Origin: Rhodocyclales bacterium | GTDB taxonomy: Bacteria; Pseudomonadota; Gammaproteobacteria; Burkholderiales; Rhodocyclaceae | Reading direction: 5' to 3' | DNA: 43,978 nt | NCBI GenBank assembly: GCA_016192435.1 | Contig: JACPUD010000029.1 | Location: 1-43,978, forward strand | Shown: in pieces, positions 1 through 7,674 of the stretch | How positions within the stretch are numbered: the stretch's first letter is position 1 | Layout: each line of letters begins with the position of its first letter | Notes under the pieces: model-generated | Told to the model about the DNA's origin: nothing | What the model saw: only the letters and a program-made list of their open reading frames with translations | Databases searched by the model: none | Made by a program: the position numbers and the translations under genes

Positions 1-55
1 CTTCGAGGGTCGATTCGTCGGCAATCATTATTTGAATAATACGCCTGACTAGACT

Positions 56-131
56 TGGCGCCCAAGTCAGGAATCGAACCTGAGACCTACCGCTTAGGAG
101 GCGGTCGCTCTATCCACTGAGCTACAAGGGC
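56..131 (-). tRNA. tRNA-Arg (anticodon CCU)
   Basis: Read on the minus strand, a 76-nt cloverleaf ending in encoded CCA can be folded. The D stem is GCTC/GAGC, the anticodon stem ACCGC/GCGGT carries the loop CTCCTAA (anticodon CCU, decoding AGG), and the T stem TCAGG/CCTGA encloses TTCGATT. The acceptor strands are GCCCTTG and CTTGGGC. They pair at positions 1-4 and 7, but positions 5-68 and 6-67 are U-U mismatches, which is unusual. An inverted repeat (GACTTGG with CCAAGTC) spans the 3' end of the gene. The identity is firm; whether the gene is fully functional is less so. Confidence 0.9.
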
Positions 132-195
132 GCAAGGCGCGAATTCTATCCCACCCTGGGGATAGCGGCGCTCGCCGCCGATATCGGTGCTCGCC

Positions 196-201
196 TATAA
201 T
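196..201 (+). promoter_or_regulatory. possible -10 box (TATAAT) upstream of uup
   Basis: A perfect TATAAT lies about 40 bases before the chosen start of the ABC-F gene. No convincing -35 hexamer is seen 16-18 bases upstream, so this rests on the -10 match alone. Confidence 0.35.
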
Positions 202-240
202 CCCGCACCCCCTTTGATCGCCTTGATCGGCCTTGCCCAC

Positions 241-2154
241 GTGCCAGTTATCACCTTAGATCGTGCCTGCCTTGCCTACGGGCATGTTGCCCTGCTGGAC
301 CACGCCGCGATGCAGATCGATGCCGGCGAACGCATCGGCCTGATCGGCCGCAACGGCAGCGGCAAATCCAGCCTGCTCAAGGCGCTGGCGGGCCTCGGTG
401 CGCTGGACGACGGCGAGGTCTGGCGCGAGCCCGGCTTGTCCGTGGCCTATGTGCCGCAGGAGCCCGAATTCGCCACCCATGACACAGTGTTCGAGGCCGT
501 TGCGGCCGGCCTCGGCGAGGTGGCGCGGGTGCTCGCCGAGTACCACGAGGTGACCCACAAAGTTGGCGCTGGGGACACGGCGACCATGGATCGCATGCAT
601 GAACTGCAGACGCAACTCGAAGCGAACGACGGCTGGCGCCTGAATTCACGTGTCGAGCAGGCCATCTCGCGCCTCGCGCTGGACGGCGATGCCCGCGTCG
701 ATGCACTCTCCGGCGGCGGCAAGAAGCGCGTCGCGCTGGCCCGCGCGCTGGTGGCGGAGCCGGAACTGCTGCTGTTGGACGAGCCGACCAACCACCTCGA
801 CGTCGACGGCATCCTCTGGCTGGAGGACCTGCTGCGCGGCCATCAGGGGGCGGTCATGCTGATTACCCACGACCGGGTTTTCCTGGATAACGTGGCGACG
901 CGCATCGTCGAACTCGATCGCGGCAAGCTGGTGTCCTTTCCCGGCCGCTTCGCCGCTTACCAGGAACGCAAGGAATTCATGCTCAACGAGGAGGCGCTGG
1001 CCAGTGCCCGCGCCGACAAGATGCTGGCGCAGGAGGAAATCTGGATCAGGAAGGGCGTCGAGGCGCGACGCACGCGCAGTGTCGGACGCGTCCAGCGCCT
1101 CGAACAGTTGCGCGCGGCGCGTGCCGCACGGCGCGAGCAGCTGGGCAAGGTGGATTTCCGCGTGGTGCGCGGCGAGGCCTCGGGCAAGCTGGTGGCCGAA
1201 CTTGAGGATGTTTCGAAGCGCTTTGGCGACAGGATCGTGGTCAAGGATTTTTCCTGCCGCATCCAGCGCGGCGATAAGGTCGGCCTGATCGGCGCCAACG
1301 GCACGGGGAAGACCACGCTGCTGCGCCTGATCCTCGGCCAGTTGCAGCCCGATGCCGGCAAGGTGCAGTTGGGAACCAAGATCGAGGTCGCCTATTTCGA
1401 CCAGTTCCGCACCCAGCTCGACCCCGAGGCGCCGTTGTGCGAAGTCATCAGCCCGGGCTCGGACTATGTCGAGATCGGCGGTTCGAAGAAACATGTGATC
1501 GGCTATCTCGAGGATTTCCTGTTCGCGCCGCAGCGCGCGCGTTCGCCGGTCAAGTCGCTCTCAGGCGGCGAGCGCAACCGCCTGCTGCTGGCGCGCCTGT
1601 TCGCGCGGCCGGCCAATGTGCTGGTGCTCGACGAACCGACCAACGACCTCGACATCGAAACCCTGGAACTGCTCGAAGCCCTGTTGCAGGACTATTCCGG
1701 CACGGTGTTCCTGGTCAGCCACGACCGGGCTTTTCTCGACAATGTGGTGACGCAGACCATCGCCAGCGAAGGCAATGGGCTGTGGAAGGAGTATGTCGGC
1801 GGCTACAGCGACTGGCTGCGCCAGCGCCCGGCCGGCGGCGCGGCGCGCTTCGATGCAACCGGCGGTCCCGATGCCAGGCCGACCGCAAGAGTTGGCGCTG
1901 GCGATACGGCGAAGCCGAAGCCCGCCGAACGCAGGAAACTCAGTTTCAAGGAGCAGCGCGAGCTGGAACAACTCCCCGCGCGCATCGCCGCGCTGGAAGC
2001 CGAGCAGGGCCAGCTGCAAGGCCGGTTGGCCGATCCGGCCTTCTATCAGGGGCCGGCCGAGGCCCAGCGCGAAGTGCAGACCCGGTTGGCCAAGGTCGAT
2101 GCCGAGATCGATGCGGCATTGCTGCGCTGGGAGGCGCTGGAGGCCAAGGGCTGA
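241..2154 (+). CDS. uup: ABC-F family ATPase, Uup type
   Basis: A soluble ABC-F protein of 637 residues with two ATPase cassettes and no membrane segments. Cassette 1 has Walker A GRNGSGKS (about 36-43), signature LSGGG (about 156) and Walker B LLLLDEPTNHLD (about 178). Cassette 2 has GANGTGKTT (about 352), LSGGERNR (about 440) and VLVLDEPTNDLD (about 460). A charged, coiled-coil-forming C-terminal domain (about 570-637) is what separates Uup from other ABC-F proteins; Uup binds branched DNA and ribosomes and affects transposon excision. The GTG start is chosen because VPVITLDRACLAYGH matches the family N-terminus; an upstream GTG at 187 would add an atypical leader. Two copies of the dispersed repeat are embedded in frame, giving KVGAGDTA (about 107) in the first cassette and RVGAGDTA (about 550) just before the C-terminal domain. 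Confidence 0.9.
   Translation: MPVITLDRACLAYGHVALLDHAAMQIDAGERIGLIGRNGSGKSSLLKALAGLGALDDGEVWREPGLSVAYVPQEPEFATHDTVFEAVAAGLGEVARVLAEYHEVTHKVGAGDTATMDRMHELQTQLEANDGWRLNSRVEQAISRLALDGDARVDALSGGGKKRVALARALVAEPELLLLDEPTNHLDVDGILWLEDLLRGHQGAVMLITHDRVFLDNVATRIVELDRGKLVSFPGRFAAYQERKEFMLNEEALASARADKMLAQEEIWIRKGVEARRTRSVGRVQRLEQLRAARAARREQLGKVDFRVVRGEASGKLVAELEDVSKRFGDRIVVKDFSCRIQRGDKVGLIGANGTGKTTLLRLILGQLQPDAGKVQLGTKIEVAYFDQFRTQLDPEAPLCEVISPGSDYVEIGGSKKHVIGYLEDFLFAPQRARSPVKSLSGGERNRLLLARLFARPANVLVLDEPTNDLDIETLELLEALLQDYSGTVFLVSHDRAFLDNVVTQTIASEGNGLWKEYVGGYSDWLRQRPAGGAARFDATGGPDARPTARVGAGDTAKPKPAERRKLSFKEQRELEQLPARIAALEAEQGQLQGRLADPAFYQGPAEAQREVQTRLAKVDAEIDAALLRWEALEAKG
561..582 (+). repeat. dispersed repeat copy 1 (in uup)
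   Basis: A copy of the window-wide core AGTTGGCGCTG..CGACACGGCG, here with GGGGACACGG in the second half. It is read in sense as K-V-G-A-G-D-T-A, and its first base is the third position of a codon. Confidence 0.8.
1890..1911 (+). repeat. dispersed repeat copy 2 (in uup)
   Basis: Second copy inside the same gene, preceded by GCAAG and carrying GCGATACGGCG in its second half. It encodes R-V-G-A-G-D-T-A in the same codon phase as copy 1 and lies in the linker between cassette 2 and the C-terminal domain. Confidence 0.8.
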
Positions 2155-2245
2155 AAGCTGGCGCCAAAAAGGACTTTTTTTCCAAGTCTCGTTGAGTATT
2201 CACTGCGGTTAGTCTCGACTGCGTCAGGCCGACCGGGAGACTCAT

Positions 2246-2521
2246 GTGGTTGTCATCAATGCAAAGCGCACCACTGCGATCGTGATCCGCCATCGCGGCG
2301 ACAGCGTCACGCTGGTGCCGATGAAAAGCGGCAAGCTTTCGGCCAAGACGGTCGCCTTCGACGAGTTCCGCAGCGAATGGAAGGAAACCGGCTACGCGCT
2401 GTCGCAGGCACTGACCACTTTCCTGGCCCACATCATGAAGTGGGGCGCCTCGCTGGAAGTGGTCAAGGGTCTCGAAAAGCTCGCCGCGCGCGACCGCTTC
2501 GTCGTCGCCAGCCTGTTCTGA
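2246..2521 (+). CDS. small hypothetical protein (91 aa)
   Basis: A GTG start is used, preceded by the GGGAGA ribosome-binding site; the overlapping ATG two bases earlier is in another frame. The product begins VVVINAKRTTAIVIRHRGDSV and is a soluble mixed alpha/beta protein with no signal peptide, membrane segment or cysteines. I do not recognise the family. It lies 91 bases after uup, and its stop codon overlaps the apparent beginning of the RNase HI-like frame, so the two are probably translationally coupled. Confidence 0.65.
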   Translation: MVVINAKRTTAIVIRHRGDSVTLVPMKSGKLSAKTVAFDEFRSEWKETGYALSQALTTFLAHIMKWGASLEVVKGLEKLAARDRFVVASLF

Positions 2522-2988
2522 ACGCAGGCATCGCGATCGACTCCGGAGATTACTGGCAGGCCTGGTGCGACGGCGCCGCCCTGCCCAATCCGGGCAAGAT
2601 CGGCATTGGGGTGGTGCTGCTCGCGCCCGACGGCCGCTGCAGTGAAAAATCCCTGCTGCTGAATGTCTGCGGCTGCAACAACGAAGCCGAGCTCCAGGCG
2701 CTTGGCGCGGCGCTCGAAATGGCTTTTGCGGCCGGTGCGCGCAAGCTGCTGCTGCGCGGCGACAGCGATGTTGCCCTGCGCTACGTGCGCGGCCCGGACA
2801 GCACCCGGATTGCCCGCCTTAACCTTCTGGTAGCTGCGGCACGCGACTGGCTGCCGCGCTTCGACGAGGCGCAACTGGTCTGGATTCCGCGCCATCGCAA
2901 TCGCGATGCGGACCGTCTGTCGCGCCAGGCGCTGGGCTTGCCGCCGAGTCCGGCACCGCTTGCGCGTCCCCGGCGACGGGGCCGCTGA
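2518..2988 (+). CDS. RNase HI-like protein (RVT_3 type)
   Basis: The frame encodes an RNase H fold with all four acidic catalytic positions of RNase HI visible: D in WCDGAALPNPG, E in NNEAELQAL, D in LRGDSDVAL and D in HRNRDADRLSRQAL. The expected role is cleavage of the RNA strand of RNA-DNA hybrids. The last 15 residues are Pro/Arg-rich. The start is a puzzle: no ATG, GTG or TTG occurs in frame close to the conserved domain, and the only near-canonical start is the CTG that overlaps the previous stop codon. It may start at CTG by coupling, at another non-AUG codon, or by frameshift from the preceding gene. Function is well supported; the exact 5' end is not. Confidence 0.75.
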   Translation: MNAGIAIDSGDYWQAWCDGAALPNPGKIGIGVVLLAPDGRCSEKSLLLNVCGCNNEAELQALGAALEMAFAAGARKLLLRGDSDVALRYVRGPDSTRIARLNLLVAAARDWLPRFDEAQLVWIPRHRNRDADRLSRQALGLPPSPAPLARPRRRGR

Positions 2989-3050
2989 GCGGCTTCGTCG
3001 GCGGTTTCCGCTATGATCTGCGGGCATTGCACATCCCGCCAGGGGATACC

Positions 3051-3071
3051 GTCCCCGGCATAGCCGGGGAC
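3051..3071 (+). promoter_or_regulatory. perfect 9-bp hairpin just before a Shine-Dalgarno
   Basis: GTCCCCGGC and GCCGGGGAC pair perfectly around an ATA loop. The ribosome-binding site AAAGGAG of the next gene begins three bases later. There is no T-run, so it is not a standard terminator. It could set mRNA stability or ribosome access. Confidence 0.5.
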
Positions 3072-3087
3072 ATAAAGGAGAAGTCGT

Positions 3088-3522
3088 TTGGGAATACTGA
3101 CCAACATCGTTGCCGCCGAGGAAGACGAATACGCCGCGATCGGCGAATCCCTGCGACCGGTGGATGAATGGAGCGGCATCGAGCGGCGCGGCATCGACAC
3201 CGCCAAGATCGCCACGCTGCACTGCCTGCTGACCGGCGACGAATTCGAAGAGGCTGTCGGGGGCTACGAGCCGGTGTATGTCGCCGACGAGGGCGCCGTC
3301 GTGCTGCGCATCGCCGACGAAGTCATGGAGCGCCTGGCCACCTTGGACGAGGAGGCGCTGGAGCTGGTCGCCGAGGAACTGGCCGCCACCGAAGAGTACG
3401 AAATGGAACAGTGGGACGCGGCGGAGGTGCAGGCCATGGTATTCGAGCTTGGCGATCTGGCGCGGCTGGCCGAATCGCAGGGGCAGGTGCTGTTCGTCTG
3501 GATGCATCCGCTATTGACCTGA
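3088..3522 (+). CDS. acidic hypothetical protein (144 aa)
   Basis: A TTG start is preceded by a strong AAAGGAG at good spacing. The product (MGILTNIVAAEEDEYAAIGE...) is strongly acidic and probably cytoplasmic, with helical Glu-rich stretches around residues 80-115. The segment DTAKIATLHCLLTG loosely recalls DUF1877/YfbM proteins, but the match is too weak to assign. A hairpin sits directly upstream of the ribosome-binding site, and the GIY-YIG gene follows after four bases, so the two probably form one transcript. Confidence 0.7.
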   Translation: MGILTNIVAAEEDEYAAIGESLRPVDEWSGIERRGIDTAKIATLHCLLTGDEFEEAVGGYEPVYVADEGAVVLRIADEVMERLATLDEEALELVAEELAATEEYEMEQWDAAEVQAMVFELGDLARLAESQGQVLFVWMHPLLT

Positions 3523-3526
3523 GCCG

Positions 3527-3808
3527 ATGGCAGCAAGCAAGACCTGGTACGTCTACCTGATCGAATGCAGCGACGGCTGTCTCTATACCGGAATCACCGT
3601 CGATCCGGTCGCGCGTTTCAAAGCCCACCTGGAGGGCCGCGGCGCACGCTACATGCGCCTGCATCCGCCCTTGCGCCTGCTCGCAACCGAGGCGCATCCG
3701 GACCGCTCGGCGGCTTCGAAGGCCGAGTACCGCATCAAGCAGCTGTCACCCGCCGAGAAGCGCGCCTATGCGGCGCAAATGGCTGCAGTTGCGGCCGCCG
3801 TACCTTGA
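3527..3808 (+). CDS. GIY-YIG nuclease-domain protein (UPF0213/YhbQ type)
   Basis: A 93-residue single-domain protein. WYVYLIECSDGCLYTGIT contains the two strands that define GIY-YIG (here VYL and YTG), followed by the conserved RFKAHLEGRGARYMRLHPP and a late E in SKAEYRIKQLS that fits the metal-binding glutamate. Family members are small stand-alone nuclease domains with DNA-damage-related or unknown roles. It is tightly coupled to the gene before it and followed by an inverted-repeat element. Confidence 0.85.
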   Translation: MAASKTWYVYLIECSDGCLYTGITVDPVARFKAHLEGRGARYMRLHPPLRLLATEAHPDRSAASKAEYRIKQLSPAEKRAYAAQMAAVAAAVP

Positions 3809-3822
3809 AGCCGCGGGGCCGA

Positions 3823-3880
3823 CTGTAGGGCGGACTTCAGTCCGCCGGTTTACGATGGCGGACTGAAGTCCGCCCTACAG
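3823..3880. repeat. REP-like inverted repeat, 24-bp perfect stem
   Basis: The left arm begins CTGTAGGGCGGACTTCAG and the right arm ends CTGAAGTCCGCCCTACAG. They are perfectly complementary over 24 bases with a 10-base loop (3847-3856). Three direct TCCGCCAG-like units and a second CCGCCCTACAG follow to 3908. The sequence type (GTAGGGCGGACTTCAGTCC) resembles the extragenic palindromes scattered in many proteobacteria. No T-run follows, though the stem could still stop transcription or protect the mRNA 3' end. Confidence 0.85.
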
Positions 3881-3970
3881 TCCGCCAGTCCGCCAGTCCG
3901 CCCTACAGTTCTCCTGATCAGTCCGGGCCACGAAGGGCCTGCCAATTTAATCCGCTGCAATACTGCCATC

Positions 3971-4804
3971 ATGATCGTTTTTTCCCACGCCAACAGCTAT
4001 AACGCCTCGACCTACCGCCAGCTATTCGACGGCTGGCGCGCCGCCGGTCACGAGGTGGCTGCGGTCGAGCACTTCGGCCACGACGCGCAATTCCCGGTCG
4101 ATCGTCGCTGGCGCGGCATGACGCAACAGCTCACGGCCCTGATCGACAGCCTCGCGCCGCCGCGCCTCTGGCTGGTCGGGCATTCGATGGGCGGCTACCT
4201 GAGCCTGCTGGCGGCCGGCCAGCGTCCGGAGCGCGTGCGCGGCATCGTGCTGCTCGATTCGCCTATCGTCTATGGCTGGAAATCGGGGCTGATCAGCGTG
4301 GTCAAGGCCGTCGGCCAGATGGACCGCGTCTCGCCCGCGGCGGTGGCGGTCAAGCGCCGCGACCGCTGGCCGGACCTGGGCGAGGCGCATAGCCATTTCG
4401 CCGCCAAGCCGATGTTCGCCCGCTGGCATCCGGCCGTCCTCGACGACTATGTCCGTTTCGGCACCGAGCAGGATCCAGCGGACAGCGCCGGGGCGGGGCG
4501 CCGCCTGAGCTTTCGTCCTGCGATCGAAGCCGAAATCTACTCGACCGTGCCGCACCGGCTGGTGCCTTACCTGCGCCTGCACCCGCCGGGCGGGCCGGTG
4601 GCCTTCGTTGCCGGCACGCGTTCGCGCGAGGTGCGCCAGGTCGGGCTCGCCGCCACGCACCGCATCACGCAGGGGCGCATCAGCTGGCTCGAAGGCTCGC
4701 ATCTGTTCCCCTTCGAGAAGCCCGAGGAAACCGTGCGCGAAGTGCTGGAGTGGATGGAGCGGCTGGAAGCGCTGGCAGAAGTTGGCAACAAAGTAAGGTA
4801 CTGA
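3971..4804 (+). CDS. alpha/beta hydrolase
   Basis: A 277-residue cytoplasmic hydrolase with the nucleophile elbow GHSMGGYLSL (Ser about 68) and the catalytic His in EGSHLFPFEKPEE (about 249). The likely acid is in the strand just before FVAGTRSREV. No signal peptide is seen. The substrate cannot be read from sequence. The last residues (AEVGNKVRY) look non-conserved and the IS256-type end begins about 50 bases downstream, so the original 3' end may have been altered by insertion. Confidence 0.85.
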   Translation: MIVFSHANSYNASTYRQLFDGWRAAGHEVAAVEHFGHDAQFPVDRRWRGMTQQLTALIDSLAPPRLWLVGHSMGGYLSLLAAGQRPERVRGIVLLDSPIVYGWKSGLISVVKAVGQMDRVSPAAVAVKRRDRWPDLGEAHSHFAAKPMFARWHPAVLDDYVRFGTEQDPADSAGAGRRLSFRPAIEAEIYSTVPHRLVPYLRLHPPGGPVAFVAGTRSREVRQVGLAATHRITQGRISWLEGSHLFPFEKPEETVREVLEWMERLEALAEVGNKVRY

Positions 4805-4851
4805 TCCAAGTAGTTTGGGCGCCACTTAGTGGGATGGCGGAACTCCCTAAG

Positions 4852-5607
4852 AGGAGCCTGTCCGAAATTTTGTGTGTGAGGCATACCATGTGTAAAAGGA
4901 GCATGTATGCCAAGCAAGACGCGCAAGAAGAAACCGGCAGCGGCGCTGCCCAGTATCCCGAAAGAACTCATTGATTCGATTGTCACCGGACCGATGACGG
5001 CGGAAGCGGTGAATGCCGCCTCGGTGGCCTTCAAGAAGGCGCTGATTGAGCGCGCCCTGGGAGCGGAACTGAGCCACCACCTGGGCTATCCGCCCGGCGC
5101 GGACAAACCCACGGACGCCGGCAACCACCGCAACGGCATCAGCGGCAAGACCATGCTGACCGACGACGGACCGTTGCGGATCGACGTTCCGCGCGATCGG
5201 GCCGGCAGTTTTGAGCCGCTGCTGATTCCCAAGCACGAACGCCGCTTCACCGGTTTCGACGACAAGATCGTTGCCATGTACGCGCGCGGGATGACGGTAC
5301 GGGAAATCCAGGGCTTCCTCGCCGAGCAGTACGGCACCGAGGTCTCGCCCGACTTCATCAGCACGGTCACCGATGCCGTCATGGCCGAGGTCACGGCCTG
5401 GCAGGCACGCCCCCTGGAGCCGATGTACCCGGTGGTCTTCTTCGATACCCTGCGGGTCAAGATTCGCGAAGACGCGGTGGTACGCAACAAGGCCATCTAT
5501 TTGGCTCTGGGCGTCCTGCCCGACGGCAGTCGGGACATTCTTGGCCTGTGGATCGAGGGTACTGAAGGTGCCAAGTTCTGGATGAAGGTCTTCAATGAAA
5601 TCAAAGG
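4852..5607 (+). mobile_element. IS256-family insertion sequence, left part only
   Basis: The left end is visible as AGGAGCCTGTCCGAAATTTT, typical of IS256-group terminal repeats, followed by the transposase start. The element stops abruptly inside the transposase, where the reading switches to unrelated sequence (GGGGCCAGGTTCAG...). No matching right end is seen nearby. It is therefore a truncated remnant cut by a later insertion or deletion. Confidence 0.8.
4907..5607 (+). pseudogene. truncated IS256-type (mutator) transposase
   Basis: About 234 residues of a family normally near 400. The ribosome-binding site AAAGGA precedes ATG. Conserved blocks present are ALIERALGAELSHHLGY, GNHRNGISGKT, IPKHERRFTGFDDKIVAMYARGMTVREIQ and VVFFDTLRVKIRED, the last holding the first catalytic Asp. 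The family sequence breaks after FWMKVFNEIK, before the second Asp (usually in VDGLKG) and the final Glu, so the protein cannot be an active transposase. The frame runs on to 5734 in unrelated sequence. Confidence 0.9.
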
Positions 5608-5877
5608 GGCCAGGTTCAGATTAAGTTCGCATTATCCCATTTGTAAGTCGACGGACGTGGTGGTGTCTCCCCGTTTGTTCGCCGTGTCGCACGCACCCTC
5701 GGAGGTTCCGGTTCTGACGTACTTCAGAAGATGATCGAGTGTGCTCATGTTTCCTTTCCAGGAAGGGTCAGGGGCAACTGGTTTCGCGATGCCGAATGTC
5801 TCAACTTAGGGGCGCGACTCGGCTTAGTCGCGGCGCGTCCCTTGGAATGATGAATTGGGCATGGCTTGGTGAAACTG
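5608..5877. other. unassigned sequence between mobile remnants
   Basis: No recognisable gene. The left edge (GGGGCCAGGTTCAGATTAAG) looks like the terminus of another inserted element. On the minus strand a 34-codon frame from 5747 to 5643 starts MSTLDHLLKYVRTG behind GGAAAGGAAAC, which is a credible ribosome-binding site. It matches nothing I know and may be a leftover of an element gene. Confidence 0.35.
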
Positions 5878-6735
5878 TCACCATAGATCTTTCCACGGGT
5901 TTCGAGGATCGATACGGCTCGATTCATGACCGATTGGACATTTAAAGTCGTTCGCAGCCGCGGTCGGATATCGCCTAGCCATCTTTTCGCGTTCTGCCGG
6001 CCCGTCGCCGTGGTTGAAAAAAAATGTGGCCATTGTGAAGCGCCTTGAGAACTTTTGCGCTAGTTCTTCACTAGCAGATCCGCCGACGCCATATCGCGCC
6101 CAGATTTCTGCTTGGCAGTGCCGCACTTCAGATTTCAGGTTAAAGCGTGCGGACGGATCGCTTGGCTCCAAGTCGGAAACTTCGAATAGAACTTTTCTCG
6201 CTGTCACAAAATCCTTTTTCCCGCCACAACCCCACACGAAAAAGTGGAACAGGCGCCAATGCTCGTAACTGCTTGGCTGTATTGGCAAGCCGTCGATTTT
6301 TCTGACTAATCTCCAGTCGCCTCCTGAGCGTGCCGCCGATGCCGGATCTATTGGCAGTTCGGCGCATCGCCCTGTCTTCGTATTGTCCGCGAGCCGTAAT
6401 ACTCTTGACGCAAGCATGTTAAGTTCAGCTGTCAGCTTCTCGGGCGAGAGTTTCATGCTGGAGTTCTCAGATTCCCCACCTATTCGCTGAAGCTCGACAA
6501 TAAGCTTTTTGTAATCCACTTCGCTGATAGCCTCGACTGGAATTGAGGCACCCTGCTTGTTCAATGCTTCGCCAAACATCCAATAAACACTCTGGACTTC
6601 CTTCGGTTCGTTGACCAACTCGGAGACAATTCTTTGCTTTAACTCAACGGCAAATGCATTTGAGTAAAAAAACAGATGCGCCGCAGGCAACAACCAAAGA
6701 AGAACGGATTTCGAAGCTGATCGGGGTGGTTGCAC
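5878..6735 (-). CDS. orphan secreted protein (285 aa), unknown
   Basis: A GTG start with AAGGAG six bases upstream gives an N-terminus VQPPRSASKSVLLWLLPAAH leading to a hydrophobic stretch and a plausible signal-peptidase site after YSNAFA. The mature part is mixed alpha/beta with scattered cysteines (CAEL, GCGG, HCQA, KCPI) and no repeat or motif I recognise. Base and codon use are clearly more A+T-rich than the flanks. It lies between truncated insertion sequences, so it is probably acquired. An upstream extension in frame (to 6921) lacks a signal and is unlikely. Confidence 0.6.
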   Translation of the reverse strand: MQPPRSASKSVLLWLLPAAHLFFYSNAFAVELKQRIVSELVNEPKEVQSVYWMFGEALNKQGASIPVEAISEVDYKKLIVELQRIGGESENSSMKLSPEKLTAELNMLASRVLRLADNTKTGRCAELPIDPASAARSGGDWRLVRKIDGLPIQPSSYEHWRLFHFFVWGCGGKKDFVTARKVLFEVSDLEPSDPSARFNLKSEVRHCQAEIWARYGVGGSASEELAQKFSRRFTMATFFFNHGDGPAEREKMARRYPTAAANDFKCPIGHESSRIDPRNPWKDLW

Positions 6736-6865
6736 AAATCTCTCCTTGAATGCCCAACGAATGAAAGTGATATCCCCGTCCCATGTCTGCGGCAGAATCC
6801 GCTGGCGGCAACAAGTGCCATGATGGAATTTCGACGCCACATCAAAACCACGAAAGGGAAAGTCC

Positions 6866-6913
6866 ATGAGCATTATCACCGTCGGCATCGATCTGGCCAA
6901 GAACGTCTTTGCG
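6866..6913 (+). pseudogene. 5' fragment of an IS110-family transposase
   Basis: The first codons read MSIITVGIDLAKNVFA, the hallmark N-terminus of IS110-type DEDD transposases, including the first catalytic Asp. Sequence similarity ends abruptly at GAGTCCAAAGG, where a direct repeat begins. The remaining 300 or more residues of the family are absent from the window, so this is a remnant. The frame continues open to 7081 in unrelated sequence. Confidence 0.8.
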
Positions 6914-6928
6914 GAGTCCAAAGGAGGG

Positions 6929-6943
6929 AGTCCAAAGGGTCGG
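6929..6943 (+). repeat. 15-bp direct repeat, left copy (HNH cassette)
   Basis: AGTCCAAAGGGTCGG is repeated exactly at 7675-7689, bracketing the HNH gene; the following bases (GGAGA and AGGAGA) are also similar. A partial extra copy GAGTCCAAAGG lies just before at 6914-6924. Confidence 0.7.
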
Positions 6944-7012
6944 GGAGATTTGGTTTTTGCAATCCAATCTGACCCATTTGCCGCTTTCTACCCTGGCACC
7001 TTTGATTCCGTC

Positions 7013-7660
7013 TCAGTCGGGGAGCTTGCCGGCTTTCACAAGATAGCGCACCCAGCGGAGCCCTTTGTCGGTTACCTGTAGTGATGCGTCAACCGCATGT
7101 AGATTACCGGTGCTGTCCTGTACACAAATTCCACGATTGATGCTGACCATTCCGAATTCCAGGAGGGAGCCATACTCATCGACTATCGCCTGTGCCAGTA
7201 CCGGTGTTCCTGTGCTGTCCAGTTCGTAGCGAATACCGTCCTTTGTGGAGAACAGAAGTTGCGATTCCGGACTCTGCTTCGCAAGCAACGCAACAAATGT
7301 GCGTTCCGCCTTGGTCAGGCGGCTGAGAACTGGTAGCCCGTAGAGGAGTTCCTGCTTCAGTTTGTACTGCCGAAGCTCAGGTTTTCCGGGTACGCCCGTT
7401 GAATGAACCCGCGTATGGCAGTTAGGGCACAGAACTATCAAGTTCTCATACTCGGTCAGTCCGCCTTCCGAAAGCTCGTCAATGTGATGAACCTCCATCC
7501 AGGGGGCGCCGCAGATCGTGCACTTGTGGCCGGCAAGCTCAAACAACAGGTGCTCTAAGTGAGTCGGAGCATTTCGTGCGGATGACTTAAATAGGCGAAT
7601 ATCGTCATCAAAGTGTTCCGGATGGTCATAGCTAGCACGATCAACGAGAGGCTTAGTCAC
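7013..7660 (-). CDS. HNH endonuclease with zinc-ribbon ligands
   Basis: A 215-residue protein with an HNH core at about residues 47-86. CTICG and CPNCH provide a CXXC/CXXCH zinc site around WMEVHHIDELSEGG (catalytic His pair) and NLIVL (the N of HNH). The C-terminal half (about 100-215) has no domain I recognise and may be a target-recognition or winged-helix region. Stand-alone HNH proteins of this form are found in restriction (McrA-like), in mobile elements and as orphans. The gene is alone in a segment flanked by 15-bp direct repeats and inserted next to a broken IS110 gene, which suggests it arrived as cargo. Confidence 0.8.
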   Translation of the reverse strand: MTKPLVDRASYDHPEHFDDDIRLFKSSARNAPTHLEHLLFELAGHKCTICGAPWMEVHHIDELSEGGLTEYENLIVLCPNCHTRVHSTGVPGKPELRQYKLKQELLYGLPVLSRLTKAERTFVALLAKQSPESQLLFSTKDGIRYELDSTGTPVLAQAIVDEYGSLLEFGMVSINRGICVQDSTGNLHAVDASLQVTDKGLRWVRYLVKAGKLPD

Positions 7661-7674
7661 TTGTGGTACCTAAC

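Noticed and set aside
2155..2195. A rho-independent terminator after uup (AAAAAGGACTTTTTTT)
   Set aside because: The T-run is present, but no GC-rich stem precedes it, and the A/T arms do not pair cleanly.
4776..4792. A possible broken repeat copy (GCAGAAGTTGGCAACA) at the end of the hydrolase gene
   Set aside because: Only about ten bases agree with the core and no second half is present. It may be a remnant cut by the IS256 insertion but cannot be supported.
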